11,062 nucleotides of DNA from Limnohabitans sp. Rim8 (GCA_945877725.1 CAMDXR010000075.1:1-11062), one strand, 5' to 3'; counted from the stretch's first letter, positions 1-6,394 are shown. Numbers and translations are program-made. Notes: generated from the sequence alone by a model not told the origin.

Positions 1-924
1 TCAGCGCAAACGCCACTTGATTTGCCCGGCGTACTGCGCCAGCGCCACCCCCAGCAGCGTGACGCCCGCGCCGGCCATCTTGACCCAGGTGTAATGCTCA
101 CCCGCAAAAGCCCAGGCAAACAAACCGGCCATGGGCGGCATCAGGTACATCAGCGGCGCACTGCGGGCCACGCCCCGAACGGTATTGATCCAGCCCCAAG
201 CCAGCCAACCCACAAAAGCAGACACCACGATCGACCAAAACAAACCCACCCAAGCCCAAAAATCCAGCAGGGCCCAGGGCGCTGTAAGGCCAGCAGGCAT
301 GGACAGCAACATGACCGGCAGCCCGCCCAACAAAGTGGCATACCCCATGGTCAGCACTGGGCCATGGCGCTCCATTACAGGTTTAACCGCCACGGTGTAA
401 TAAGAAAAGAACCCGGCGGCCACCAACAACACCAGATCGCCCCCACCCGCGCGCCACTGGCCGCCCAGCAATTTGTCGGACAAGAACAACAAAACGCCGC
501 CAAAGGCCAATGACACCCCGGCCATTTGCGCCAAGCTCAGCCGCTCCAACCCCTGAAAACGCAAGATCAACAAGGTCAAAATTGGCCCGCAAGCCAGAAT
601 GACCGAACTGGAAAACGCTGTGGACCAATGAATGCCATAAGTCACCAAGCCCACATGCAATGAATGGCCGATGAACCCCAGCCAAGCCATATAAAGCCAG
701 TCTTTGCGGGGCAATGGCGGCAGCCAAGCCCCAAAACGCCAACGCATCAACAACAGCGCACAGATCGGCATGATCAGGTAGCGCGCCCACAAAAACCCGC
801 CAGGCGAGATCAGGCTGAACAGGTATTTTTGCAACGTGAAGTTTCCCCCCCAAAGCACGACCACGACCAAGGCCACAGCCAAAGCAAGTTGGTCAAATCG
901 GTGAAGCGGGGCGCGTTGAGGCAT
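1..924 (-). CDS. EamA/DMT-family inner-membrane permease
   Basis: A 307-residue protein with about ten hydrophobic segments and almost no soluble domain, the layout of the drug/metabolite transporter (DMT) superfamily with two five-helix EamA repeats. The first helix (about residues 13-30) carries the family-typical LWGGNF sequence near its end. The second repeat opens after a short loop near residue 155 and contains a helix ending FFSYYTVAVKP. The stop codon occupies bases 1-3, so the gene is complete. ATG at 922-924 fits the start of the first helix after a short basic N-terminus. Members export or import amino acids, nucleosides or other small metabolites; nothing here identifies the substrate. 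It is on the opposite strand from the antitoxin gene and shares no operon within the window. Family assignment is secure, substrate unknown. Confidence 0.88.
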   Translation of the reverse strand: MPQRAPLHRFDQLALAVALVVVVLWGGNFTLQKYLFSLISPGGFLWARYLIMPICALLLMRWRFGAWLPPLPRKDWLYMAWLGFIGHSLHVGLVTYGIHWSTAFSSSVILACGPILTLLILRFQGLERLSLAQMAGVSLAFGGVLLFLSDKLLGGQWRAGGGDLVLLVAAGFFSYYTVAVKPVMERHGPVLTMGYATLLGGLPVMLLSMPAGLTAPWALLDFWAWVGLFWSIVVSAFVGWLAWGWINTVRGVARSAPLMYLMPPMAGLFAWAFAGEHYTWVKMAGAGVTLLGVALAQYAGQIKWRLR

Positions 925-1252
925 GGCCTATTGTGCTTTCAGCGGGGTAAAAAGCTTGTCACGCTGGGGGCAAGTTGGGTGATTCCCAGCTCAACGTGAC
1001 CAATCAAGCCCGTCTTCACTGGTCTGACCCTGCGCCAACAGCCCGGCTAGAGTGACGTGAACTGGCAACCCTTCAAACGGGCGCAAGAAAGTTGGAGCGA
1101 CCAGCACCAAGACTTGACTGGCATAAAGCCCACCGTGTTACTTGAAGCGCATCAAAAATGCAGAGTTGTAGCTGGCACGTTTGCCCCCTCCTCGGGCTTT
1201 TAGAGTTCCAGAGCTGCTCAATGACTTGGCGCATCAACTAAAGGGGTGACAG
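925..1252. other. Intergenic stretch without a convincing gene
   Basis: These 328 bp separate the permease start from the antitoxin start. No intact gene is visible. On the minus strand one reading frame stays open from 1236 down to 991 apart from a single TAA at 1138-1140; its translation resembles ordinary protein sequence but I do not recognise it. On the plus strand a short frame ends with TGA at 1247-1249, three bases before the antitoxin ATG, where the toxin gene of this TA family would normally end; it is closed upstream by a TAG after only about 25 codons. The stretch may be decayed coding sequence. A strong ribosome binding site, AAGGGG at 1241-1246, belongs to the antitoxin gene. 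Confidence 0.5.
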
Positions 1253-1555
1253 ATGACTGCAGTAAAACTACGCAAATGGGACAGTACCGAGCACCTTAAA
1301 ACCGCGGAGGACATGGCGCTCTACCTTGAGGCATGCCTGCAAGAGGCGGGCGATGTTGCCGCTTTTATTGCCAAGGCTCTTGGCACGATTGCCAGAGCCA
1401 AGGGGATGTCGCAACTCGCGCGTGACACGGGTCTGGGCAGAGAAAGTCTCTACAAAGCGCTGTCAGGTGAAGGGAACCCCAGCTTTGCGACCATCCTTAA
1501 AGTGACGGCAGCCCTAGGCATACAACTCTACGCACAGCCAATGCATACCGAATAA
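1253..1555 (+). CDS. HigA-like addiction-module antidote protein (orphan)
   Basis: A 100-residue protein with the build of the probable addiction module antidote family (XRE-type helix-turn-helix antitoxins). It opens with the family-typical segment KLRKWDSTEHLKTAEDMALY and an acidic helix. A helix-turn-helix follows at about residues 50-92, with GMSQLARDTGLGRESLYKAL as the DNA-binding region and NPSFATILKVTAALGIQL as the closing helices. Such antitoxins neutralise a RelE/ParE-fold toxin and repress their own operon. The toxin gene is usually immediately upstream, but none is intact in the preceding 328 bp and the downstream neighbour is alr on the other strand, so this looks orphaned. ATG at 1253 has a good ribosome binding site (AAGGGG, six bases away). 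The stop at 1553-1555 lies 5 bp from the alr stop. Confidence 0.85.
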   Translation: MTAVKLRKWDSTEHLKTAEDMALYLEACLQEAGDVAAFIAKALGTIARAKGMSQLARDTGLGRESLYKALSGEGNPSFATILKVTAALGIQLYAQPMHTE

Positions 1556-1560
1556 GCACA

Positions 1561-2658
1561 TCAACCCGCCACCGCCACCGGCACACGCTGGGCCAGTGCG
1601 CACATGAGTTCATAGCCCACGGTGCCTGCGGCCTGGGCCACTTCGTCGATGGGCAGCACGACGCCATTGGCAGCTTGGCCCCAAAGGGTGACGGTGCTGC
1701 CCACGCCGGCTTCCGGGAAAGGGGTCAAGTCTACGGTGAGCATGTCCATGCTGACCCGGCCCACGGTGCGGCCCCGCGCGCCCTCGATCAAAACAGGCGT
1801 GCCGGTGGGACAAATGCGCGGGTAGCCATCGGCATATCCGCAGGCCACCACGCCGATGCGGGTCGGGTGCTCGGCCACAAAGGTGGAGCCATAGCCCACG
1901 CTGTCGCCAGTTTGAACGTGTTGCACGGCAATAACTTGGGCGCTCAGGGTCATGGCCGGTTGCAAGCCCCAGTGCGCTGCATTGTGTTCAGGATGGTCGG
2001 GGGCGCTGCCATACACGGCAATGCCAGGGCGCACCCAGTCGGATTTGACCGCCGGGTCTTGGGCATGCCGCAAGGTAGCGGCGCTGTTGCTCACGCTGCG
2101 TTCGCCGGGCAAGTCGCGGGTGACTTCTTCAAAACGGGCCACCTGATGGGCCACGCCCTTGGAGCCGTCGGCATCACTGAAGTGGGTCATGAGCGAGATT
2201 TCGTCCACCTGCGGCAGCGCGTTCAGCCGGGTCCAGGCCGAGCGCAAGCGGTGTGGCGCAAAGCCTAGCCGGTTCATGCCCGAGTTCATTTTGAGGAAAA
2301 CCCGATGCGGTTCGTGGGTTTTGTGCAGCGCCAGCATGTCGATTTGTTCGTCGCAATGCACGGTGTGCCACAAGTGCAGACGTGAGCACAACTCCAGATC
2401 GCGGGCCTCAAAGGCCCCCTCGAGCAACAAAATAGGGCCGCGCCAGCCCAGCGCGCGCACCCGTTCTGCCTCGGTCAGGTCGAGCAGGGCAAACCCATCG
2501 GCACCGCGCAATCCTTCAAACACCCGTTCAATGCCGTGTCCGTAGGCATTGGCCTTGACCACTGCCCAGACCTTGGCGTCGGCAACCGCTTGCCTGACCT
2601 GGCTCAGGTTGTGGCGCAATGCGGCGGTGTGGATGGTGGCTTGAATGGGACGGGGCAT
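1561..2658 (-). CDS. alr: Alanine racemase
   Basis: A PLP-dependent enzyme interconverting L- and D-alanine in the cytoplasm, supplying D-alanine for peptidoglycan. With the chosen start it is 365 residues, the usual family length. The N-terminal TIM barrel carries the PLP lysine in AVVKANAYGHG (K35). KMNSGMNRLGF holds the lysine usually carbamylated (K123) and the carboxylate-binding arginine (R130). The C-terminal beta domain carries the second catalytic base, tyrosine, in SVGYGSTF (Y256). The frame is open up to an ATG at 2784, but residues before MPRPIQATIH do not resemble the family, and the best promoter would initiate inside that extension, so ATG 2656-2658 is preferred. No clear Shine-Dalgarno precedes it. 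It is divergent from dedA and convergent with the antitoxin gene. Confidence 0.95.
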   Translation of the reverse strand: MPRPIQATIHTAALRHNLSQVRQAVADAKVWAVVKANAYGHGIERVFEGLRGADGFALLDLTEAERVRALGWRGPILLLEGAFEARDLELCSRLHLWHTVHCDEQIDMLALHKTHEPHRVFLKMNSGMNRLGFAPHRLRSAWTRLNALPQVDEISLMTHFSDADGSKGVAHQVARFEEVTRDLPGERSVSNSAATLRHAQDPAVKSDWVRPGIAVYGSAPDHPEHNAAHWGLQPAMTLSAQVIAVQHVQTGDSVGYGSTFVAEHPTRIGVVACGYADGYPRICPTGTPVLIEGARGRTVGRVSMDMLTVDLTPFPEAGVGSTVTLWGQAANGVVLPIDEVAQAAGTVGYELMCALAQRVPVAVAG

Positions 2659-2784
2659 GAATCGCTTGCAATGAGAGACTGGAAACCCAAGTGTGCCAGC
2701 AAAAGAGGTGGGTTCGGAGTCGGTCAAAAAGCCATTTTCTCCCCCGGGAATACCCGCTTGGTTTCGCTCAGGGCGCGCTTTCAA

Positions 2785-2813
2785 ATGCTTTACACTGCCC
2801 TGCTACTTGTCAA
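2785..2813 (-). promoter_or_regulatory. Candidate alr promoter
   Basis: On the minus strand TTGACA (2813 to 2808) is a perfect -35 hexamer, followed after 17 bases by AAGCAT (2790 to 2785), a poor -10 match. Initiation would fall near 2778, giving a leader of about 120 bases before the alr ATG at 2658. On the plus strand the same segment holds TTTACA at 2789-2794, but no decent -10 follows it. This is pattern matching only. Confidence 0.4.
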
Positions 2814-2825
2814 CCCTGCGCATTC

Positions 2826-2844
2826 CGCCTGAAACATTCAGGCG
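2826..2844. promoter_or_regulatory. Perfect 8-bp inverted repeat before dedA
   Basis: CGCCTGAA, a 3-base centre ACA, then TTCAGGCG form a perfect inverted repeat ending 20 bases before the dedA ATG, inside the alr/dedA divergent spacer. It has no T-run, so it is not a typical terminator. It could be a repressor operator or a short hairpin in the dedA leader. The repeat is certain, its role is not. Confidence 0.45.
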
Positions 2845-2864
2845 CTGGCTGAACCCTGTAATCC

Positions 2865-3512
2865 ATGGAAGTTTTTCAGTTTTTAATGCCCATCTTTACC
2901 GAATACGGCTACCTCGCCGTGTTTGTGATGTTATTGATATGTGGCTTTGGCGTGCCTGTTCCAGAAGACGTGACCCTGGTGACCGGGGGCGTGATTGCTG
3001 GTTTGGGGCATGCCGATGTAAACACCATGTTTGCAGTGGGCATGGCCGGGGTCTTGATTGGTGACGGCCTGATGTTCATCTTGGGCCGTCTTTATGGTCA
3101 GCGAATCGCCCAGATGCCGGGTTTCCGCAAGATTCTGACGCCCGAACGCTTTGCCAGTGCGCAAGACGCTTTTCAGAAATATGGCAAATGGGTCATGTTT
3201 GTGGCCCGGTTTTTGCCCGGTCTGCGCACCCCGGTCTTCTTTTCTGCGGGCATGAGCCACCGCGTGAGTTTTGCCACTTGGTTTTTGATGGACGGATTTG
3301 CCGCCCTGATCAGTGTGCCGATCTGGGTTTATTTGGGCTATTTCGGTGCCCAAAACTGGGATTGGATGTTTGCTGTCTTGCGTCAATTCCAGCACGGCAT
3401 TTTTGCGCTGTTGGGCCTGGGCTTGGCTTGGCTGGGCTGGCGCTGGTGGCGCAAACGCCAAAGCCTTGCTGCCGCTGCCGCTGCCACTGATTCGCCCAGC
3501 GATCGTCCTTGA
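2865..3512 (+). CDS. DedA-family (SNARE-associated/VTT) inner-membrane protein
   Basis: A 215-residue polytopic membrane protein of the DedA family; some members flip or transport lipid carriers such as undecaprenyl phosphate and support proton-motive-force homeostasis. Diagnostic features are PVPEDV with its acidic pair at about residues 31-36, after the first hydrophobic segment, and the motif FVARFLPGLRTPVFFSAGM at about residues 111-129, which carries the conserved arginines of the re-entrant region. Hydrophobic segments follow at about 134-155 and 173-192. The tail is basic (WRWWRKR) and then alanine-rich, the latter encoded by three GCTGCC hexamers at 3468-3485. ATG at 2865 gives the family-typical short N-terminus; no clear Shine-Dalgarno is seen. 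It is the first gene of a three-gene run with the permease and peroxidase. The lipid substrate cannot be read from sequence. Confidence 0.9.
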   Translation: MEVFQFLMPIFTEYGYLAVFVMLLICGFGVPVPEDVTLVTGGVIAGLGHADVNTMFAVGMAGVLIGDGLMFILGRLYGQRIAQMPGFRKILTPERFASAQDAFQKYGKWVMFVARFLPGLRTPVFFSAGMSHRVSFATWFLMDGFAALISVPIWVYLGYFGAQNWDWMFAVLRQFQHGIFALLGLGLAWLGWRWWRKRQSLAAAAAATDSPSDRP

Positions 3513-3523
3513 CCCGCCCAAGC

Positions 3524-4426
3524 ATGGGCCAACTCTCTCCCAAAAGCCTGTCTGTCGCCGGACTCCTGTTCAACGCCTTCGTGTGGGGCGTGTGCTGGTG
3601 GCCCTTTAAACAACTCGAGGCGCAAGGTCTGCACCCCCTTTGGGCCACGGCGCTGGTTTATGGTTTTGTATTTGTAAGCATTGCCCTGTGGCTCTGGAAA
3701 ACCAACAAGCTGGTCAGCTGGGGGCCGCACCCCGGTTTATGGGTTTTGTTGCTGGCCTCTGGCTTGACCAATGTCGGCTTCAACTGGGCCGTGACCGTGG
3801 GCGATGTGGTGCGCGTGGTCTTGCTTTTTTACCTGATGCCGGCCTGGTCTGTGCTGGTAGCTTGGTGGCTATTGGGTGAAAAACCCAGCCCTTTGGCCTT
3901 GCTGCGCTTGGTATTGGCGCTGGCGGGTTTGGTCATTGTGCTGAAAACACCCGAAACCCCCTGGCCCGTGCCAGAAAGCCTGGCCGATGTGCTGGCCCTG
4001 CTGGGTGGCCTGTCCTTTGCCATCACCAACGCCTTGTTGCTCAAACTGAAAGACACCCCCAGCTCTTCGCGCACGCTGGCCATGTTTGGCGGCGGGGCGG
4101 TCATGGCCACCCTGGCGGCTGTGGTGGGCCTGCTCACCGGCGTGGTGGCAGTGGGCCAAGCCCCCACCTGGGACTGGTTGCCTTTAGTGGCCTTGCTCGG
4201 CTTCTCTTTTTTGGTGGGCAACCTGGCTTTGCAATATGGTGCGGCCCGGCTGGCGGCGCACACCACGGCCCTGGTCATGTTGTCCGAGGTGCTGTTTGCC
4301 AGCGTGTCCTCGGTCCTACTCGGCGCATCTGACTGGGACAGCCGCACCTTGATTGGCGGCGCCTTGATTTTGCTGGCAGCGGTGCTGTCGATCATTGGCC
4401 CCGCACAGCGCGACCCCAACCCTTAA
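3524..4426 (+). CDS. EamA/DMT-family permease
   Basis: A second ten-helix EamA-type permease, 300 residues from the ATG at 3524. Its first helix contains FNAFVWGVCWWPFKQL, where the family places its conserved WG and W/P residues. The first half ends near a helix reading LALAGLVIVLKTPE, and the second EamA repeat begins around ADVLALLGGLSFAITNALLLK. Sequence identity to the permease at 1-924 appears low, so they are not recent duplicates. An alternative start is TTG at 3509-3511, which overlaps the dedA stop (TTGA) and adds five residues; either start implies translational coupling to dedA. No Shine-Dalgarno is visible for either. The peroxidase gene starts 13 bp after its stop. Substrate unknown. 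Confidence 0.88.
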   Translation: MGQLSPKSLSVAGLLFNAFVWGVCWWPFKQLEAQGLHPLWATALVYGFVFVSIALWLWKTNKLVSWGPHPGLWVLLLASGLTNVGFNWAVTVGDVVRVVLLFYLMPAWSVLVAWWLLGEKPSPLALLRLVLALAGLVIVLKTPETPWPVPESLADVLALLGGLSFAITNALLLKLKDTPSSSRTLAMFGGGAVMATLAAVVGLLTGVVAVGQAPTWDWLPLVALLGFSFLVGNLALQYGAARLAAHTTALVMLSEVLFASVSSVLLGASDWDSRTLIGGALILLAAVLSIIGPAQRDPNP

Positions 4427-4439
4427 ACCGGAGTTCCCC

Positions 4440-4922
4440 ATGAGCCTTTACGACCTAGAAGCCCTGAGCATCGACAACCAACCCGTGGCCTTATCAAAGT
4501 ACCAAGGCCAGGTTTTACTGATTGTGAACACGGCCAGCGCCTGCGGCTTTACGCCCCAATTTGGCGGCTTGGAAAAGCTGCACAAAAGCTATGGCGACAA
4601 AGGACTGGTGGTGCTGGGCTTTCCCTGCAACCAGTTCGCCAGCCAAGACCCGGGTGACGATGCGCAAATTGCCAACTTTTGCCAAAAGAACTACGGCGTC
4701 AGCTTCCAGATGATGCACAAGATCAAGGTGAACGGGGCCGAAGCGCATCCGCTTTACCAATGGCTGACCGCCGAAGCCCCGGGCATTTTGGGCAGCAAAG
4801 CCATCAAGTGGAACTTCACCAAATTTTTGGTGGGCAAAGACGGCCGCGTCATCAAACGCTACGCCCCCCAAGACGCCCCCGAAAAAATGGCCAAAGACAT
4901 CGAGGCGGCGCTGGCGGCTTGA
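4440..4922 (+). CDS. gpx: Glutathione peroxidase family thiol peroxidase
   Basis: A 160-residue cytoplasmic peroxidase with a thioredoxin fold that reduces hydrogen peroxide and organic hydroperoxides. The peroxidatic cysteine is C35 in NTASACGFTPQF. The rest of the catalytic tetrad is visible as Q65 in FPCNQF and W124-N125 in WNFTKF. C81 in IANFCQKNYGV matches the resolving cysteine of yeast and plant-type enzymes, which are recycled by thioredoxin rather than glutathione, so thioredoxin is the likely reductant. There is no signal peptide. The frame extends upstream to 4395, but the start at 4440 is chosen because it has a ribosome binding site (CGGAG, 4429-4433, six bases away), avoids overlapping the permease gene, and gives the family-typical beginning MSLYDL. 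It is the last gene of the dedA run and is followed by a hairpin. Confidence 0.94.
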   Translation: MSLYDLEALSIDNQPVALSKYQGQVLLIVNTASACGFTPQFGGLEKLHKSYGDKGLVVLGFPCNQFASQDPGDDAQIANFCQKNYGVSFQMMHKIKVNGAEAHPLYQWLTAEAPGILGSKAIKWNFTKFLVGKDGRVIKRYAPQDAPEKMAKDIEAALAA

Positions 4923-4929
4923 CAGAGGG

Positions 4930-4953
4930 CTCCTGACAACGGGGTGTCAGGAG
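4930..4953 (+). terminator. Hairpin after gpx, probable transcript end
   Basis: CTCCTGACA and TGTCAGGAG form a perfect 9-bp stem around a 6-base loop (ACGGGG), beginning 8 bases after the gpx stop. The downstream sequence GGTCGAAATTC has no T-run, so it is not a canonical intrinsic terminator. It may stabilise the 3' end or act with Rho. Confidence 0.5.
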
Positions 4954-4982
4954 GGTCGAAATTCACAAAAATAGGATTTAAA

Positions 4983-5019
4983 CCTAGTAATTTTAACGTC
5001 TGACGTTAAAATTACTAGG
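4983..5019. promoter_or_regulatory. Perfect 18-bp-arm palindrome abutting the ATPase start codon
   Basis: CCTAGTAATTTTAACGTC, a single central T, then GACGTTAAAATTACTAGG are exact reverse complements, 37 bp in all, ending on the base before the ATPase ATG at 5020. It is AT-rich compared with its surroundings. The right arm occupies the position of a ribosome binding site, and the only purine-rich stretch (AGG) touches the ATG. A possible -35 (TTCACA, 4962-4967) would put a -10 inside the left arm. It could be an autoregulatory operator for a dimeric protein, an RNA hairpin hiding the start site, or the end of a mobile cassette. The palindrome is certain, the role inferred. Confidence 0.7.
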
Positions 5020-6189
5020 ATGATACATCGCCAAACCCTCTTTGACTTAAGCGAACGCTTGCACGAAGCGCCTGCTGTGGTCTTGCTTGGACCGCGTCAG
5101 GTGGGCAAAACGACCTTGGCCCTCGAATTGGCTAAAAACTGGCCTGCGGGGGCCACTTATCTGGATTTGGAGCGGCCAGCAGATCGTTTGCGGCTTGAGG
5201 ATGCCGATGCTTTTCTGCGCGCTCAGGGGAATAAGCTGGTCATCCTGGATGAAATTCACCGCATGCCGGGCCTGTTTGAAGTATTGCGCGGCATCATTGA
5301 CGAGCGTCGGCGTGCGGGCGAACGCTTTGGTCATTTCTTATTGCTGGGATCGGCCTCGCTGGATTTGATTCAACAAAGCAGCGAAACCCTGGCCGGGCGG
5401 GTGGCGTATCTGGAGATGGGCCCCATTCACGCACTTGAGTGGACAGAGGGCTCGCTGGATGCGCTGTGGCTCAGAGGGGGTTTTCCGGACAGCCTGCTGG
5501 CTGCCAACGATGCCGCGAGTTTGCGTTGGCGCGAAAACTTTGTTCGCAGCTATCTGGAGCGCGATGTGCCCATGTTTGCACCCCGCTTGCCTGCCGAAAC
5601 CGTGGGTCGATTGTGGACCATGCTGGCCCATCAGCAAGGCGCCTTGCTTCAACAAAGCCGCCTGGCCAGTGGGCTGGGCGTAAGCAACCCGGCGGTGAAC
5701 CGTTACATCGACTTGCTGGTCGACCTGCAACTGGTCAGACGCCTGCGCCCCTGGAGTGGCAATGTGGGTAAGCGCCTGGTGAAAACGCCGAAAGTCTATG
5801 TGCGCGACAGCGGTTTGGTGCATGGCTTGTTGGGTTTGGGCAATCTGCATGATTTGGTCGGACACCCGGTTTGCGGCCTCAGTTATGAAGGCTTTTGCAT
5901 CGACAACCTGCTGGCCGCCGCCAGCCCCGTTTGCAAGCCCTACACCTACCGAACCCAATCGGGGGCCGAAATCGACCTGCTGCTTGAACGTGGCGGTGAA
6001 CCCTGGATGGCGATTGAGATCAAGCGCTCCACCGCTCCGACCCTGAGCAAAGGCTTTGATATGGCCTGCACAGACCTGAACATTCAGCAGCGCTTTGTGG
6101 TGTATCCGGGCACCGAACGTTTTTCAATGCGCTATGGGGCACAGGCCATCGGTTTGCTGGAATTGATGCAACTGCTTCAACGCGAATAG
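5020..6189 (+). CDS. Stand-alone AAA ATPase with DUF4143 (PD-(D/E)XK-like) C-terminus
   Basis: A 389-residue ATP-binding protein of the AAA_14/DUF4143 family, common and scattered in bacteria and archaea, with no settled function. The Walker A motif is GPRQVGKTT (residues 24-32), Walker B is VILDE (74-78), and FLLLGSAS (106-113) looks like the sensor strand. A winged-helix-like segment spans about 205-240 (LLQQSRLASGLGVSNPAVNRYIDLL). The C-terminal domain has RDSGLVHGLLGL (262-273), then GAEIDLLL and AIEIKRS, giving D319, E333 and K335, the spacing of a restriction-nuclease-like core. Length is usual and the gene is intact. Its start directly follows a 37-bp palindrome. There is no partner gene: gpx upstream is separated by a hairpin, and downstream is repeat-rich DNA. 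Likely an accessory gene acquired by transfer; whether it cuts or only binds DNA is unknown. Confidence 0.9.
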   Translation: MIHRQTLFDLSERLHEAPAVVLLGPRQVGKTTLALELAKNWPAGATYLDLERPADRLRLEDADAFLRAQGNKLVILDEIHRMPGLFEVLRGIIDERRRAGERFGHFLLLGSASLDLIQQSSETLAGRVAYLEMGPIHALEWTEGSLDALWLRGGFPDSLLAANDAASLRWRENFVRSYLERDVPMFAPRLPAETVGRLWTMLAHQQGALLQQSRLASGLGVSNPAVNRYIDLLVDLQLVRRLRPWSGNVGKRLVKTPKVYVRDSGLVHGLLGLGNLHDLVGHPVCGLSYEGFCIDNLLAAASPVCKPYTYRTQSGAEIDLLLERGGEPWMAIEIKRSTAPTLSKGFDMACTDLNIQQRFVVYPGTERFSMRYGAQAIGLLELMQLLQRE

Positions 6190-6194
6190 TCGAT

Positions 6195-6230
6195 GTGCCC
6201 GACTGCTTGAAAAAGTGTCCTTGCGGGCAC
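6195..6230 (+). other. Long-loop inverted repeat after the ATPase gene
   Basis: GTGCCCG (6195-6201) and CGGGCAC (6224-6230) are exact reverse complements around a 22-base loop, starting 5 bases after the ATPase stop. The loop is long for a terminator and no T-run follows. It may be a weak transcript-end structure or chance. Confidence 0.3.
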
Positions 6231-6270
6231 GAGCCTCTGCCGGAGAGTGTCTGAACGACTCCGACTTTTC

Positions 6271-6297
6271 GTGGGAGCAAATCCCTGCTTGCGAATG
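6271..6297 (+). repeat. REP-like element, copy 1
   Basis: The element reads GTGGGA, then GCAAAT-CCCT-GCTTGC, then GAATG. The six-base arms pair except for one A/C position, around a CCCT loop. A GTGGGA head followed by a short hairpin is the pattern of REP sequences described in Pseudomonas and other proteobacteria, which are moved by REP-associated tyrosine transposases (RAYTs). Copy 2 lies 70 bp downstream in the opposite orientation with the same head, loop and tail but a different stem. Confidence 0.55.
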
Positions 6298-6367
6298 CTT
6301 TTAAATGGATGGACTTTTATCAAGGGGGTTACAAATTTAGCTTGGTTCAAGCACCCTCTTTTAACCA

Positions 6368-6394
6368 CATTCGGCCGCAGGGGCAGCCTCCCAC
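6368..6394 (-). repeat. REP-like element, copy 2 (inverted)
   Basis: Read on the minus strand this is GTGGGA, GGCTGC-CCCT-GCGGCC, GAATG. Head, CCCT loop and tail are identical to copy 1. The six-base arms differ at several positions yet still pair fully, with one T/G wobble. With copy 1 it forms a tail-to-tail pair, the arrangement of a BIME (two inverted REPs). No RAYT gene is in the window. Confidence 0.55.

Noticed and set aside
1114..1142. Promoter for the antitoxin: TTGACT with GTTACT 17 bases later
   Set aside because: The -10 matches only three of six positions, and many such pairs are expected by chance in 300 bp.
2712..2752. Tiny reading frame in the alr leader: GGGGGAG followed by ATG-GCT-TTT-TGA on the minus strand
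   Set aside because: Three codons with a good ribosome binding site is intriguing as a leader peptide, but there is no attenuator-like structure or codon bias to support it.
2659..2784. Extended N-terminus of alanine racemase from ATG at 2784
   Set aside because: The extra 42 residues are not family-like, and the best promoter would start transcription inside the extension.
4395..4439. Upstream start for the peroxidase at 4395
   Set aside because: It overlaps the permease gene end and adds 15 residues unlike the family; the ATG at 4440 has a proper ribosome binding site.
4962..6230. ATPase region considered as an insertion sequence
   Set aside because: The left palindrome has no matching copy after the gene, no target-site duplication is visible, and the protein has no transposase motif.
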